Translations under genes and position numbers: made by a program
DNA from: Ariolimax columbianus
Taxonomy: Eukaryota; Mollusca; Gastropoda; Stylommatophora; Arionidae
Reading direction: 5' to 3'
NCBI GenBank assembly: GCA_036924085.1
Contig: JAVGWX010000007.1
Location: forward strand, 97,300,641-97,364,640
DNA: 64,000 bases
The notes under the pieces: model-generated
The model's input: the letters and a program-made list of their open reading frames with translations, nothing else
Told to the model about the DNA's origin: nothing
Databases searched by the model: none
In this document: piece by piece, positions 1-12,632 of the stretch
Layout: every line of letters starts with the position of its first letter
Numbering within the stretch: position 1 is the stretch's first letter

Positions 1-341
1 TTGGCAGAGATAATATGATCCATGATTGGTATGACAAATGTGTACACACATAAAATATTGGATGAGACTGTTATTTTAATTTTACATAAAGATATGCAAT
101 CGGAACCAAATTTGCAGCTTATAAAACAACTATATAAAGCGACATTCCTGGCATTCTATATTTCAAAACCGAAAGTGACCACTGAATCACTTTTTAACCA
201 AACACGGAAACAAATCGTGAGCATGCGCACATGTCTGCAACCACCGCCATTGGCAGTAAATCTGAAAATTTGAGATTATGCCATTAGTGTTTCTGAAGCA
301 AATAAGAATGCGAATTCGTTTTGTGCCATTGTGATTACTCA
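1..341 (+). other. Upstream flank and probable 5' UTR of RALGAPA
   Basis: No recognisable protein, TATA box or repeat is clear. A transcription start cannot be placed from sequence alone. There is an open frame of 83 codons at 22-273, but its composition looks like chance. Confidence 0.3.
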
Positions 342-468
342 ATGTCTGCGACGCTGTCGATATTCAGGAAGACAACCAGTCATGGCGACATCAAGAAATC
401 TGCACAGAAAGTCGCTGACACGAAAAAAGACACGGCCACTCGCTTGAAACATCTTCGCCTTGTTTTGG
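342..468 (+). CDS. RALGAPA1: RALGAPA exon 1 (start codon to phase-1 donor)
   Basis: The ATG at 342 opens [10 protein letters not shown] and continues into [18 protein letters not shown] and [10 protein letters not shown]. This matches the conserved N-terminus of RALGAPA, which begins a few residues earlier with a similar F-x-K-K-x-H-G-D motif. The exon ends with a single G before gtcagt (phase 1), as expected because the family continues with an acidic residue. The reading frame is open back to about 321 without another ATG, so 342 is the preferred start. The upstream 341 bases would hold the 5' UTR and promoter. Confidence 0.93.
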
Positions 469-3400
469 GTCAGTTTGACTTAAAATTATTATTATTCTCT
501 TCTTCGAAATTAAAAAAAAGAAAGTATCTATCACTGGAGTAAGTGAATTTATTTATTCGCGACAACACTAGGGAGATACGTTTTTTTCTATTAATATTTT
601 GAAGGGTTTTAGTCTGAGTCCAGAGTGTCACCAGCTTGTGACAATGATTTAATGAATCGAATGCTGACCGGTTTGGACAATCTCGGCTCACTTCGTCTAC
701 GTGCAAATATGTGCAAGTTACATTCCGCTATTACATTTTGTAATGAAGTATTGCTTATATATTATATAAGTATGCTGTTAGAGCAGTAAAGCTCAAATTT
801 TCTTTTTCATATAGTGTCATTGCGAATGGCAGTGTCTGTCTTCAATTTCACATACCAGTTGAGTGGGCGGTGGCAAGGCCCTTGCCAACCCTTGAAGGGT
901 TGTTTAGTTAAACTTTTATTTACTTTTAAGTTTAAGTGTTTAGTCTAAAGTTTATAAATTCTTTTGATTTTATTTTAAGTTGTAATTTTAAACTGTCTTC
1001 TTTCTTAGCCGTTCTTTATCTCATTTTCCAGAAATCTGGCCTGTTGTTATATTTGATTTAGAATACAGACTCTGCAGAGTCTTCTAAACCAGTATAAAGA
1101 CGTTAAGTTAAGTTAAGTTTAAGTGATCATGCTAGGTTTGCTGAAGAAAGTTCTGAAGGTAAATAACACAGAGCAAAGAAAAGTCTAACTGCAAGATAAC
1201 TAAAGTTAACGTCTTTATACTGATTTAGAAGACTCTGCAGATTCTGTATACAACCAGTTTCATCTATATTTTCTTGATCTAAAAGCTATATTTTGATCTA
1301 GACTGCAAAAGAAATGATTCCCAAGACATCGCACAAGAAACAGAGCTATATAACAGAGGAAATACAGAAACTCATTGCAGAAAGGCAACAATTAAAACAA
1401 ATGGGAAGTAAGGGGACCAACACAGCATATAAAAACTGCGCAAGAAAAGTTGGAAGAGAAATAAAAAAAGATAAAAGAAGATACATAGTAGAAGCGTGTA
1501 AGGATATAGAAAACCTACAACAACAAGGCAGAGAAAGAGATGCATTTAAAGCAATAAGAACACTGACAAGGGAATTCTGTCCGGTTCCACATGTCATAAA
1601 TGACAAAGAGGATAACACATTAACAGAAACCAAAGACATACTAAATAGATGGAGAGAGTACTGCAGAACCATGTATGGAGATAGCACAAAACGCTCAGTT
1701 ACAATCCTACCAAAGGATAAGAAAGAACCTGAACCAACATTGGAAGAAGTACGCTCTGCAATTGAAAGCCTGAAAAAAGGAAAGTCCCCAGGATGCAATG
1801 ATATCCCAGCAGAGCTAATACAAGCAGGAGGAGAGGCATGTGCTTGAGTCTATCACAAGCGGTGTAAACAGATATGGCAGAGTGGCCAGAAGCATGGAAG
1901 AAATCAATTTATATTCCCCTCCCCAAAAAAGGCAACCTGAAGCTGTGCACTACCGAACTATCGTGCTGATCAGCCACACTAGCAAGATACTCTTGCGAAT
2001 CCTATTAAGAAGGATAGAGAAAAGGTTTGAATCTGAAATTCACGTAGTCGAGGCAGGTTTTAGGAAAGACAGAGGGACCCGGGACCACATATTCAATTTA
2101 AGGAATATCTATGAAAAACGAAGAGAGTTTAATGTAGACCTGTACACATGTTTCATTGATTACACTAAGGCCTTTGACACGGTAAAACATCAAAATCTGT
2201 GGAGAATCATGAAGGAAATGGGGTTTCCTTTGCATTTAGTCCATCTCATTGAAACATTATACCAAGATCAACAAGCCGCTGTCCGAGTATCTGGGCAAAC
2301 ATCAGATTGGTTTGCAGTACAAAAGGGAGTCCAACAGGGATGTATCCTCTCACCTTATCTGTACAACATATATGCAGAATGTATAATGAGAAATGTTCGA
2401 GAAGATGAGAACATTGAAAGTTTCGACCCATTTACGATTGGGGGGTACGAGATTCCAGAGTTACGATACGCAGATGACACAGTGATACTATCAAGAAGTG
2501 CAGAAGGGCTAGAGCAGCTATTTTCAGCTGTTAATGGACATAGTAAAGATCAAAATCTGTACATAAACAAAACAAAGAAAATGACCACCGATAAAACACA
2601 AATAAATTTACAGTGGGTGGTGAGGAAATAGATCAGGTCACACATTTTGAATATCTGGGCTCCAGAATTGACAAAAATGGTGACTGCTCGAAAGAAATCA
2701 GAAGAAGACTAGCTATGGCAATGCAGAGACTGAACAGCCTGAAGAAATTATGGCAGGGCACCAACAAAACGATAAAAGTAAAAGTCTTGAGAGCCTGTGT
2801 TTTTCCTGTGGCAGCTTACGGCTGTGAAGCATGGATGATTACCAAAACTTCTAGACAAAGAATCAAATCCTTCGAGTCAAAATGTTACAGAAAGATCCTC
2901 AGAATACCCTGGACAGAGAAAAAAACAAATATAGACATTTGGCAAGAGTTGAGCATGGAGGAGAACTGGTTTATCAATTCCATTTTGGCAAGAAAATGTA
3001 AATACTTCAGTCACATCAAGAGACAGAACGGTAATGGAAGGTATGGTGCCAGGCAAAAGAGGCATGGGTAGACCAAGAAGACAATGGCACCAAAATATCC
3101 AGGAATGCCTGAGTATGACAGTGGCGGAAGCTGGTGTTTTGGCAAGGGAACGAGTTTCTTTCAGACAGACTGTGATGGGAGCGACGTTCTACAAAGGACA
3201 TGCTTGCTACATGATGATGAAAAGCTGTTCGAATACAATCTATTCTTAAATGCATTAATTGTTCTTGCCTCCACTACTCCACAACATATTCTAAGCATTC
3301 ACAACTCTCTGACTAAAATATTTCCTAATATCTAATATGGACCTTTCTTTAGTTAATTTGGGGCTATGCCCTCTTGCTCTTGTAGGTGGTTGTATTAAAA

Positions 3401-6240
3401 TAAAACTAGTTAGTCCAATTTATCTTTTCCTTTGATTATCTTATAAACCAGTATTGTCACCTCGAATTCTTCTCTTTTCTAGATAATGTAGGCTGGTTTT
3501 CTTCTCATAACTGTAATTCTGGAATCTCACTCTTTTTTGTACCCTTTCCAGCATGATTATATCTTCTCTACAATAATGACTCCACACCTGTACACAGTAC
3601 TCCAATCTAGGTCTAACTAATGCTTTATGCAATTTGACAATCACTTCCTTGCTCCTATGTTTAATATTTCTTTTTATCATACTTAACATTGCATTTGCCT
3701 TTTTCGCTATCTGGACTTTCTCATTCACTTTACCTGTATGATCTATTATAACCCCTAGGTCCCTTTCCTTTTCTATTATCCTTATATTGTTCTCACCCAT
3801 TCTGTAATTATGTTCTATATTGAATCTAACCATGTAGATGATGTACATTTATCTACATTAAACTCCATTTACCAGCTCACAGACCATTCTCAAATTTTAT
3901 CTAAATCCAACCACTTCTGCTTTAAATGAGACACTAGCTTTGTGTCATCTGCGAATTTTGCAATCATGAATCCGATATCAATGTCCCAATCATATATATA
4001 TATATATATATCAATAAACTAAATTATTCCCAAAATCGAGCCTTGTGGCATTCCACTTTTTACTTCGCACCACTAAACAACCCTTTTGAGTAAATGATTG
4101 ATTATGATTGATTATGATTGGAATAAGTGAATATGGAATTCTTGTCAGTTTTCTTATCTTTAATGGCATAGATGTACTACTGCAATTGTTTTCTATGAAA
4201 AAATAGTCAGAAACCAAAACACTTCATCTTATGTGCAGTGGTAGTTTCTGTGGTACTTTTGTTTTACGCTTTGAGAATTTTCATATCTTACTTTCTTTGG
4301 TCACCTTTTACAGCAAGCATAAAACAAAATAGGGAGACAAGGACTTTTTAATTAAATAACAACAATGAAAAATAGACATACATGGACAAATGTTCCTTTT
4401 GCATTAGAGCCTTCTTGAAATCTATAACAATACAGACAACAATAGGTGACACCACATAAAAAACAAAACACCAGAGGAGGGATTACCACAAGTCTCTGCA
4501 CTAAGCTGCACCCTTTTCCTCATGCTACACGAATGACATTCCTCCCACCACCCCGACCTCTACTTACTTTCCGTGTCCAAGTACCACGACATACTTCATG
4601 CATCCAGTATTCAGCAACATGGATTGACTTGTCATTTGCCTCTAGCATGTTGTAACTATTTTATGTTTCCTAGAGCTTGAGGCAGATCAGGTGGTCAGGG
4701 TCCTAAATTGTGCCAATCACATGTCACTCTCAAAGACTCACAACCAGTCGAACAAGCTGGCTTTCAGCATTCGTACAGTACGATGGACCACATTTCAACC
4801 TGCTGCCGCCTTATTGAAGCAGCCAGAGAGTTCTAGACACCCTTCATATTTACCTTCATTGACTGCAAAAAACTTTTCATTCAGTAGAACCATATTTTGT
4901 CTGGCGTTCACTGTTAAAACAAAGTGTTGATCATGGTTACATCAGAATTCTTTCTAACAGTTATATGAACTGCACTACCACATTTTGTCCCTTTCAATGT
5001 CCAATTGTGGTTCCAGTTCAGAAGGGGGTACACCAGGGGATCCTATCTCCTCGACCCTCCTCTCTGCATGTTTTGAATCTGTCATCAGCTGGTGCAAATG
5101 GGATACCTTTGGCATCCATATTGATTCACCTTTGACCTGTGAGTGATATATTTCTCATCACACAGTCAGCAGTAGAAGCCAACCAAATGAATGATACACC
5201 TACTTGATTGTGAGGATAGGAAAGCGGAACTGGAGATGAATGTCTGCGAAGACCAAAGTATTGCGCGATCATTTTGCCATTTGTGATCCAGTCTTCACTG
5301 ACAAAGTGAGATTTAGAGGATGTCAATGAGTACATCTGTCTTGGATGCCTCTTCAATATGCAGAACAAATTAAATCTGAACTAACAAGATGTTGCCGCGC
5401 AGACTGGGCAGCCTTCTCATCCATTAACACAGTCCTGGATGGTTGCCAAGACCAGAGCCTGTGCGCCTCGCATCAATTCCACTGTGCTCCCCACGTTGTG
5501 CTATGGTGCTGAGACATGGACATTCATAAAATCACTGATTTTATTGATCACTGACAAATTGATTCTCTTGAGAGACGCATGTTTGGAATCTGGAACCATA
5601 AATCTGGTACCTCCAGAGCAATAAGTGACCGCGAGGAAGACCTCCAATGCTGTCCGCAAAAAACATCTGAGACGTCTCTGGACAGGGTCCACTGGAGATG
5701 ATGTTGGAACCTGCAGCTATGCCGAAGAACTGGTCATCAAGATCATGTTAAAGTACACACTCGATTTATCAGGGTTTTGTATTTTATGTTACTGAAACTT
5801 ATGCCTCGTTAATGGATGTTGACCAGTTGACATTCATCGCAGAATGCAGATAGTGTATGGTGACAAACGTATGTCGAAGACAACTGTGAAGAACTGGACA
5901 ACGATGTTTAAAGAAGGACGTGAGTTAAAGAAACAATATGCACCTGGTCAGGCGCATGTAATGAAATGATGTCTTATTACATGAACATTTCTGGTCTGAT
6001 CCACAGACAATTATGAGACTCAAGAGGCCAAGAAGTTCTTCCAGGAAAACTACTCGCACATATATTACATATTTGATGACAACTTTGGCACTGTAGAAGC
6101 AGACCTGAAACAGAGAGGTAATTGCTTAAATTTTTTTATCCATTTGCTCTATTGATGGTCCTATTTGACCACTTGTAAATTAGAATAGAATATTTTTGTA
6201 AGTTAGTTTCTTATGTAGATTTGTAATAAGTTTTAGGAAG

Positions 6241-6294
<54 letters not shown>

Positions 6295-9200
6295 ACGAGA
6301 CGTGTTAATATAAAACCGGACCAAACTGCAACAAGTGAACATATGTACGATGCACAAGATGCCGTCACTTCTGGTATAAACAGCACATACCAATTGTCAA
6401 GTTTGCAAAATTTAATTGTTCTCCGACTCATAGTTTACTCAGCAGACCGTTGAAAACATGGTGATACGGAATCTGTCCAGAGTTGATCAGCGAGTGGTGA
6501 TTAGGTTTCTAACAGCTGTTGTCACTATACACTACCGGCATTCTGTGATGAATGTCAACTGGTCGACTTCCTTCTGCTGAGGAAACTATGAGTTGGAGGA
6601 TAATGAAATTTTGCAAACTTGACGGTAGGTATGTGCTGTTTACACCAGAAGTGACATCAGTTAAATGTTGCACCTTAGGGGTACTGGAAGTGGTGCGAAT
6701 AGGGGACGAGGGAATGCTAGGAAGGGGGTCCTAAAAGTTTAATACTTACATAACAGTCCTGGACAAAGTCGACTGCTACAGCTAGTAGTTAGATAAGTAT
6801 ATCTAAATAGAGAAGAGGCTGTAACACTAGCCAAAGCATGATAACAGGTATGTTCCTTACAATGGAAGTGAGAGAGAGAGTAGTCTTGCAGTGTTATGTA
6901 GAACAAATGTTGCTTTACTGATGTGAACAATAAGTAAACAGAAATATAAATCAACAACAGCATCAGAAATGTGGTTCTGAGAAGAATGCTACAAATATCT
7001 TGGACAGTTATGTCCAATGTAGATATAATGTGAAAAGATTGCTGCTAACTAAAATTTTTAAAAAAAAGACATGCAAGGTTATGTGGACTAATATTTGGAA
7101 AGTAAGGTCTTGAATACAATAGGACAGCCAGAAAGATTGAGTCAAGAGAGGACAAGAACACAAAATATCTGGAATGGCATGTTAATATCATGGCACTTGA
7201 CGATCATGATATATAACAGGATGACATTATATAGAAAAATAATAACTGACATTCAACACAAATTATGACTTGTTTAAAACAGATCACTGAAAATGTATAC
7301 AACATGTAGGGTAGGGTGTCAAAACATTTTTTGAAACTGTTTATTGAAGATCATCATGTAGCATGTCCTTTGTAGAACGTCGCTACCATCACAGTCTGTC
7401 TGAAAGAAACTCGTTCTCTTGCCAAAACTCCAGCCTCCGCCACAGTCATACCCAGGCATTCTTGGATATCTTGGTGCTATTGTCTTCTTGGTGTACACTT
7501 CCTCTTTTGCCTGGCACCATACCTTCCATCACGGTTCTCTCAAGACCGTTGTGTCTCTTGATGTGACCAAAGTATTTGCATTTTCTTGCCAAAATGGAAT
7601 TGATAAACCAGTTCTCCTCTATGCTCAACTCTTGCCGGATGTCTTCATTTTTTTTTTCTTTGTCCAGGGTATTTTGAGGATCTTTTTGTAACATTTTGAC
7701 TCGAAGGATTCAATTCTTTGTCTAGAAGTTTTGGTCCATGATTCACAGCCATAAGCTGCCACAGGAAAAACACAGGCTTTCAAGACTTTTACTTTTATCG
7801 TTTTGTTGGTGCTCTGCCATAATTTCTTCAGGCTGTTCAGTCAGTATTGAATATATGACAGCAATTTGTTTTTCCTTTTCACTGTGATAATGGAGACAAA
7901 AAAAAAGATGACTTAGTTACTACAGCCTGTTTTCAGTAATGATGCAGCAATCTTGATGTGTATTTAGAGATTCATTTATGCATTAGAGATGGATGGTTAG
8001 ACCACACTGTGCGGAAAACAGTGAAATAGATGAAAAAGAGATAGGCAAACAAAGAGAAAAGAATTGGAAATCATGGATTAGGAAGAAGTGCACATAGAAA
8101 ATGGTTTTGTTGTATATTGTGTTAAAGCTTCAATTCTGTTTTGTCCATCAATTTACATTGATGACCATTTATCCTCTGTATTATTTGAGATGCACAGTTT
8201 ATCATGTGTATTGCTTGCTGTTGTTACTGGTGTTTCAAATTTCTTATATAGCCAACAAGGCTCACAGGGAAGAACTTGAAGGCATTCTTTTCATCTTTGA
8301 GGTAAGTGTGACCCTCAACCTACTGGCTCACTTTTGTCAAATTGTTCTCATTGAAAAAAGACATTGCTTTATTTGTATAGATGCACACATATATAGAAAG
8401 AAACATTATTTATAAATATACAATCTAGTTGAGTAAGAAAATGATAGATATGTAAACACGCATTATGTCTTCCTCGTTACAGATGTGTAAACACTTATTA
8501 CATATTCCTCAGTACAGATGTGTAGACACTTTCATTGTCTTCTTCATTACAGATGTGTACACACTCTCATTATGTCTTCCTCATTACAGATGTGTACACA
8601 CTCTCATTATGTCTTCCTCATTACAGATGTGTACACACTCTCATTATGTCTTCCTCATTACAGATGTGTACACACTCTCATTATGTCTTCCTCATTACAG
8701 ATGTGTACACACTCTCATTATGTCTTCCTCATTACAGATGTGCACACACTTTCATTATGTCTTCCTCATTACAGATGTGTACACACTCTCATTATGTCTT
8801 CCTCGTTACATATGTGTACACACTCTCATTATGTCTTCCTCGTTACAGATGTGTAGACACTTTCATTGTCTTCATTACAGATGTGTAAACACTCTCATTA
8901 TGTCTTCCTCATTACAGATGTGTACACACTCATTATGTCTTCCTCATTACAGATGTGTACATACTCTCATTATGTCTTCCTCATTACAGATGTGTACACA
9001 CTCTCATTATGTCTTCCTCATTACAGATGTGTACACACTATCATTATGTCTTCCTCATTACAGATGTGTACACACTCTCATTATGTCTTCCTCGTTACAG
9101 ATGTGTAGACACTTTCATTGTCTTCATTACAGATGTGTAAACACTCTCATTATGTCTTCCTCGTTACAGATGTGTACACACTCTCATTTTGTCTTCCTCG

Positions 9201-12200
9201 TTACAGATGTGTACACACTCTCATTATGTCTTCCTCGTTACAGATGTGTACACACTCTCATTATGTCTTCCTCGTTACAGATGTGTAGACACTTTCATTG
9301 TCTTCATTACAGATGTGTACATACTCTCATTATGTCTTCCTCATTACAGATGTGTAAACACTCTCATTATGTCTTCCTCATTACAGATGTGTACACACTC
9401 TCATTATGTCTTCCTCGTTACAGATGTGTACACACTCTCATTATGTCTTCCTCGTTACAGATGTGTAGACACTTTCATTGTCTTCATTACAGATGTGTAC
9501 ATACTCTCATTATGTCTTCCTCATTACAGATGTGTAGACACTCTCATTATGTCTTTTTCATTACAGATGTGTAAACACTCATTATTTCTTCTTGGTCATT
9601 AAAAAAATACTTGTTTGTTTGCGTTCACCGTATTTCTCTTTTCCCCAAGGCGGTGTGCGCTGCACTACGGTTTTTATTTTGCGCCTGTCAGCCTAGTGCA
9701 TCCGACTTCGGCATGCATTTTATATAAGGATCTGCTTCCTCCTGCATTTATTAAGGGTTTGCTTTCCCAGGCTAATGTCAGGTGCTGTGATGGGGATCGA
9801 AACCAGCACCTTCGGCTTTGTGAGCATTGCCATATAACCACTAGCCACGCCGTCCCCGTTTTTGTATTTAAATGATGTCACATATATTTTTAGATAGAGT
9901 AACATTAGTGGTAAATATTGCACAATTGTACAAATCATTTTGTATATCATCATCATCTGTTTGATCAGTCTGGAGATTGGTTGTAAGGTTGTCTGAGTAG
10001 GTCTCTCCATTTGACCCTATCCTCTGCAGTTCTCTTCATTGCAGCATAAGTTGGTACTTTAATGTCCCTGCATGTCTGAGATGTAAAAGGTAAGTCTTTG
10101 TCACCCCGGTCCTCTCTTTCCTTGAATCTTGCGCTCTAGTATCTTCTGTAGAAGACTTTCATGTCTCATATTGTGACCCAGCCAACTCAACCGACTTTTT
10201 TGTATCATATGCAATGTTTGTCTTTGTGTGTCCACATCATTGAGTACATTGTCATTGGATCTTCTTTCTGTCCAACTCACTCCTTCCATTCTACGGTAGC
10301 CCCACATTTCAAACGCTTCCAAGCTTTTTTGATCCTTCTTTGCCAAAGTCCATGTTTCAGCCCTATACAGTGCAATTGGCCATATATGAGTGCTAATTAT
10401 TCTTTTCCTCAGCTCTATCCTGATATTCTTTGAGGTTAACAATTTCTGTTTTTCTCTGAAGCCCTTTTTTGCCATTGCAATCCTTGTCTTAATTTCTGTC
10501 TCATTGTGGGCATCTTCTGTTATGGTTTGCCCCAAATATGTAATTTTCTGTTCTTGTTTGATTATTTCTCAGTCGATGGATATATTTATGTGCTTATGTT
10601 GCTTATATAGTACCAAAATCTTTGTCTTCGATGTGTTTATTTTCATGCCAAAATCTTTGGCGGTGCTATTAATTTTATCAAACAGCATTTGCAACATTGA
10701 TACTGATCCTCCCACTATCGCTTGGTCATCTGCAAATTTGATGGCATTAACTTTGACACCCCTATTACAACTCCGCATAACCTTGGCTATGATTATCTCA
10801 GAATATGTGTTATGGAGACTCATTCAAAGCAAGCTGCCACTGTCATACACCCTGTTTTATGGAAACTGGATCCGTGAGACCTTCTGTGATTGAAATAATC
10901 GCCTCTTGATTTTCATACAGGTTCTGGATTAACCTAATGAGTGATCTTTCTATACCTATTTGCTGCAAAATCTTAAATAGTTTGCTCCAGGAAACTCGAT
11001 CAAAGGCTTTCTCGTAGTCAATAAAACAGATAAACAGTGTACATCCTTGATTGACCATTCTTTCTGCGAGAAGTTGCAATGATCCGATGGCATCCCATGT
11101 ACCTCTGGCCTTGCGAAATCCAAACTAGTTATCTTTCAGTACCTCCTCTATTTTCCCATCAGTCTCATATGAATAATCTTCAAAAGAATTTTAGATGCAT
11201 GTATTATCAAACTTATCTTTTGGTATTGACCACATTCTATGGCATTTCGGTTTTTAAAATTTTTTTTTTATTGCAAAGGAATTAATATTGAAGTTGTGTG
11301 ATCTTTTGGCCATATTCACTTCTTGTAAATGTCATTAACATGTTGAAAATGTATATACATTTTGGAATTGAAGGACTGACCATTTGAGTAGCAAATTAGT
11401 TTAATTAACTGCGCAAATATTTTACATTTAAATTTTATATTCAGGCCAAGCACCAACATTTTCTAGAGTATGAGCATTTGAAATATATGAAATTAATGTA
11501 CTGTAGAAAAGAACGATTACACCCCCCACCCCACCTCACAAGAGTGATTGTAGTTGACTACCTAAAGAAGAATGAAAGATGGCATAGCCTAAATAGTCCT
11601 CCACCAAACCTTCAGAATGACAGGTATCAGGCAATGAATATACTCGAGGAAGACCCCCACCCACACCCCCCCCCCCCCCCACCCACCAACCCAGTGGTCT
11701 CGAGGTAAGGTGTTTGTCTCGGGTGCTGGAGGTCACGGGTTCAAATCACGGTGGGGGATCAAGATGCTGAGCAGCGCATAAGTTGCAGGGGTCAGCGACC
11801 CATAGCTGACTGCTATCGTCAGGGCCAGCGAAAGAGAGCTGCCAAGACCCTTCTACACCTCCACGCGGTGATCCTGAATAACAGGCTGCAGCAGGGCAGA
11901 CTGGCTAAGGAGAAGGGATCGAAGAGGGAATGCTAACCTGGTACTCAAAAAATGCTTGCTGAAGTCGGATGTGTTGGACCGAAAGGTGCAAATATCGCAG
12001 TCAAGCTGTAAACTATGACACAACGCATTCCGTTCTCTGGACTACATTCTGCTACTTAAGCCCTTTTAGGGTTTGGTAGTGGGAGATTGAGAACGAACCA
12101 AGCCAAATCACGGTGGAGACCAGGATTTCTTCACGTGGATCATCTGGTAAATATTTCCCCTGATCTCTGAGTAGTGAGATCAGACACCCGTATGCAGTTG

Positions 12201-12598
12201 CATGCATGTTAAAAATACCTTAGCAATTGGAAATTGAAAAGAGTAGGCCTAACGGCCGCTGCTCTTACAAAATTCAAGTTAAAAATCTACTCAAATTATT
12301 CTAGGGATATTTGCCTCACAGAGATTATGTCACAAAAAGGGGACTGTGTGGCTATAACTTCCGGTATAGGTTATGTGGTTAGCTGAGCAGCTTAGATAAC
12401 GCCTGACAGGCTGTGGGTCTACCTTGCTCTAATTTACGCTTCCACCTTCACCAGTCTAAAAAATAGGCGATCATATATCCCAGGGACTAACAGATGCTGG
12501 GATTGACCTGGCAAACCACCAGTGGATTTTGACCTGCCAAAAAAAAATATGAAACAAAGGTCACACCTCCCCACGACGTCTAACGACATAAGTGGACT

Positions 12599-12632
<34 letters not shown>

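Noticed and set aside
22..273. 83-codon frame upstream of exon 1
   Set aside because: No family resemblance and no link to the RALGAPA frame.
8465..9602. 369-codon and shorter overlapping frames in the 37-bp array
   Set aside because: The unit has no stop in any plus frame, so length is a by-product of the tandem repeat; several overlapping frames are equally open.
10390..10893. 167-codon plus-strand frame
   Set aside because: Shadow of the antisense LINE E reverse transcriptase.
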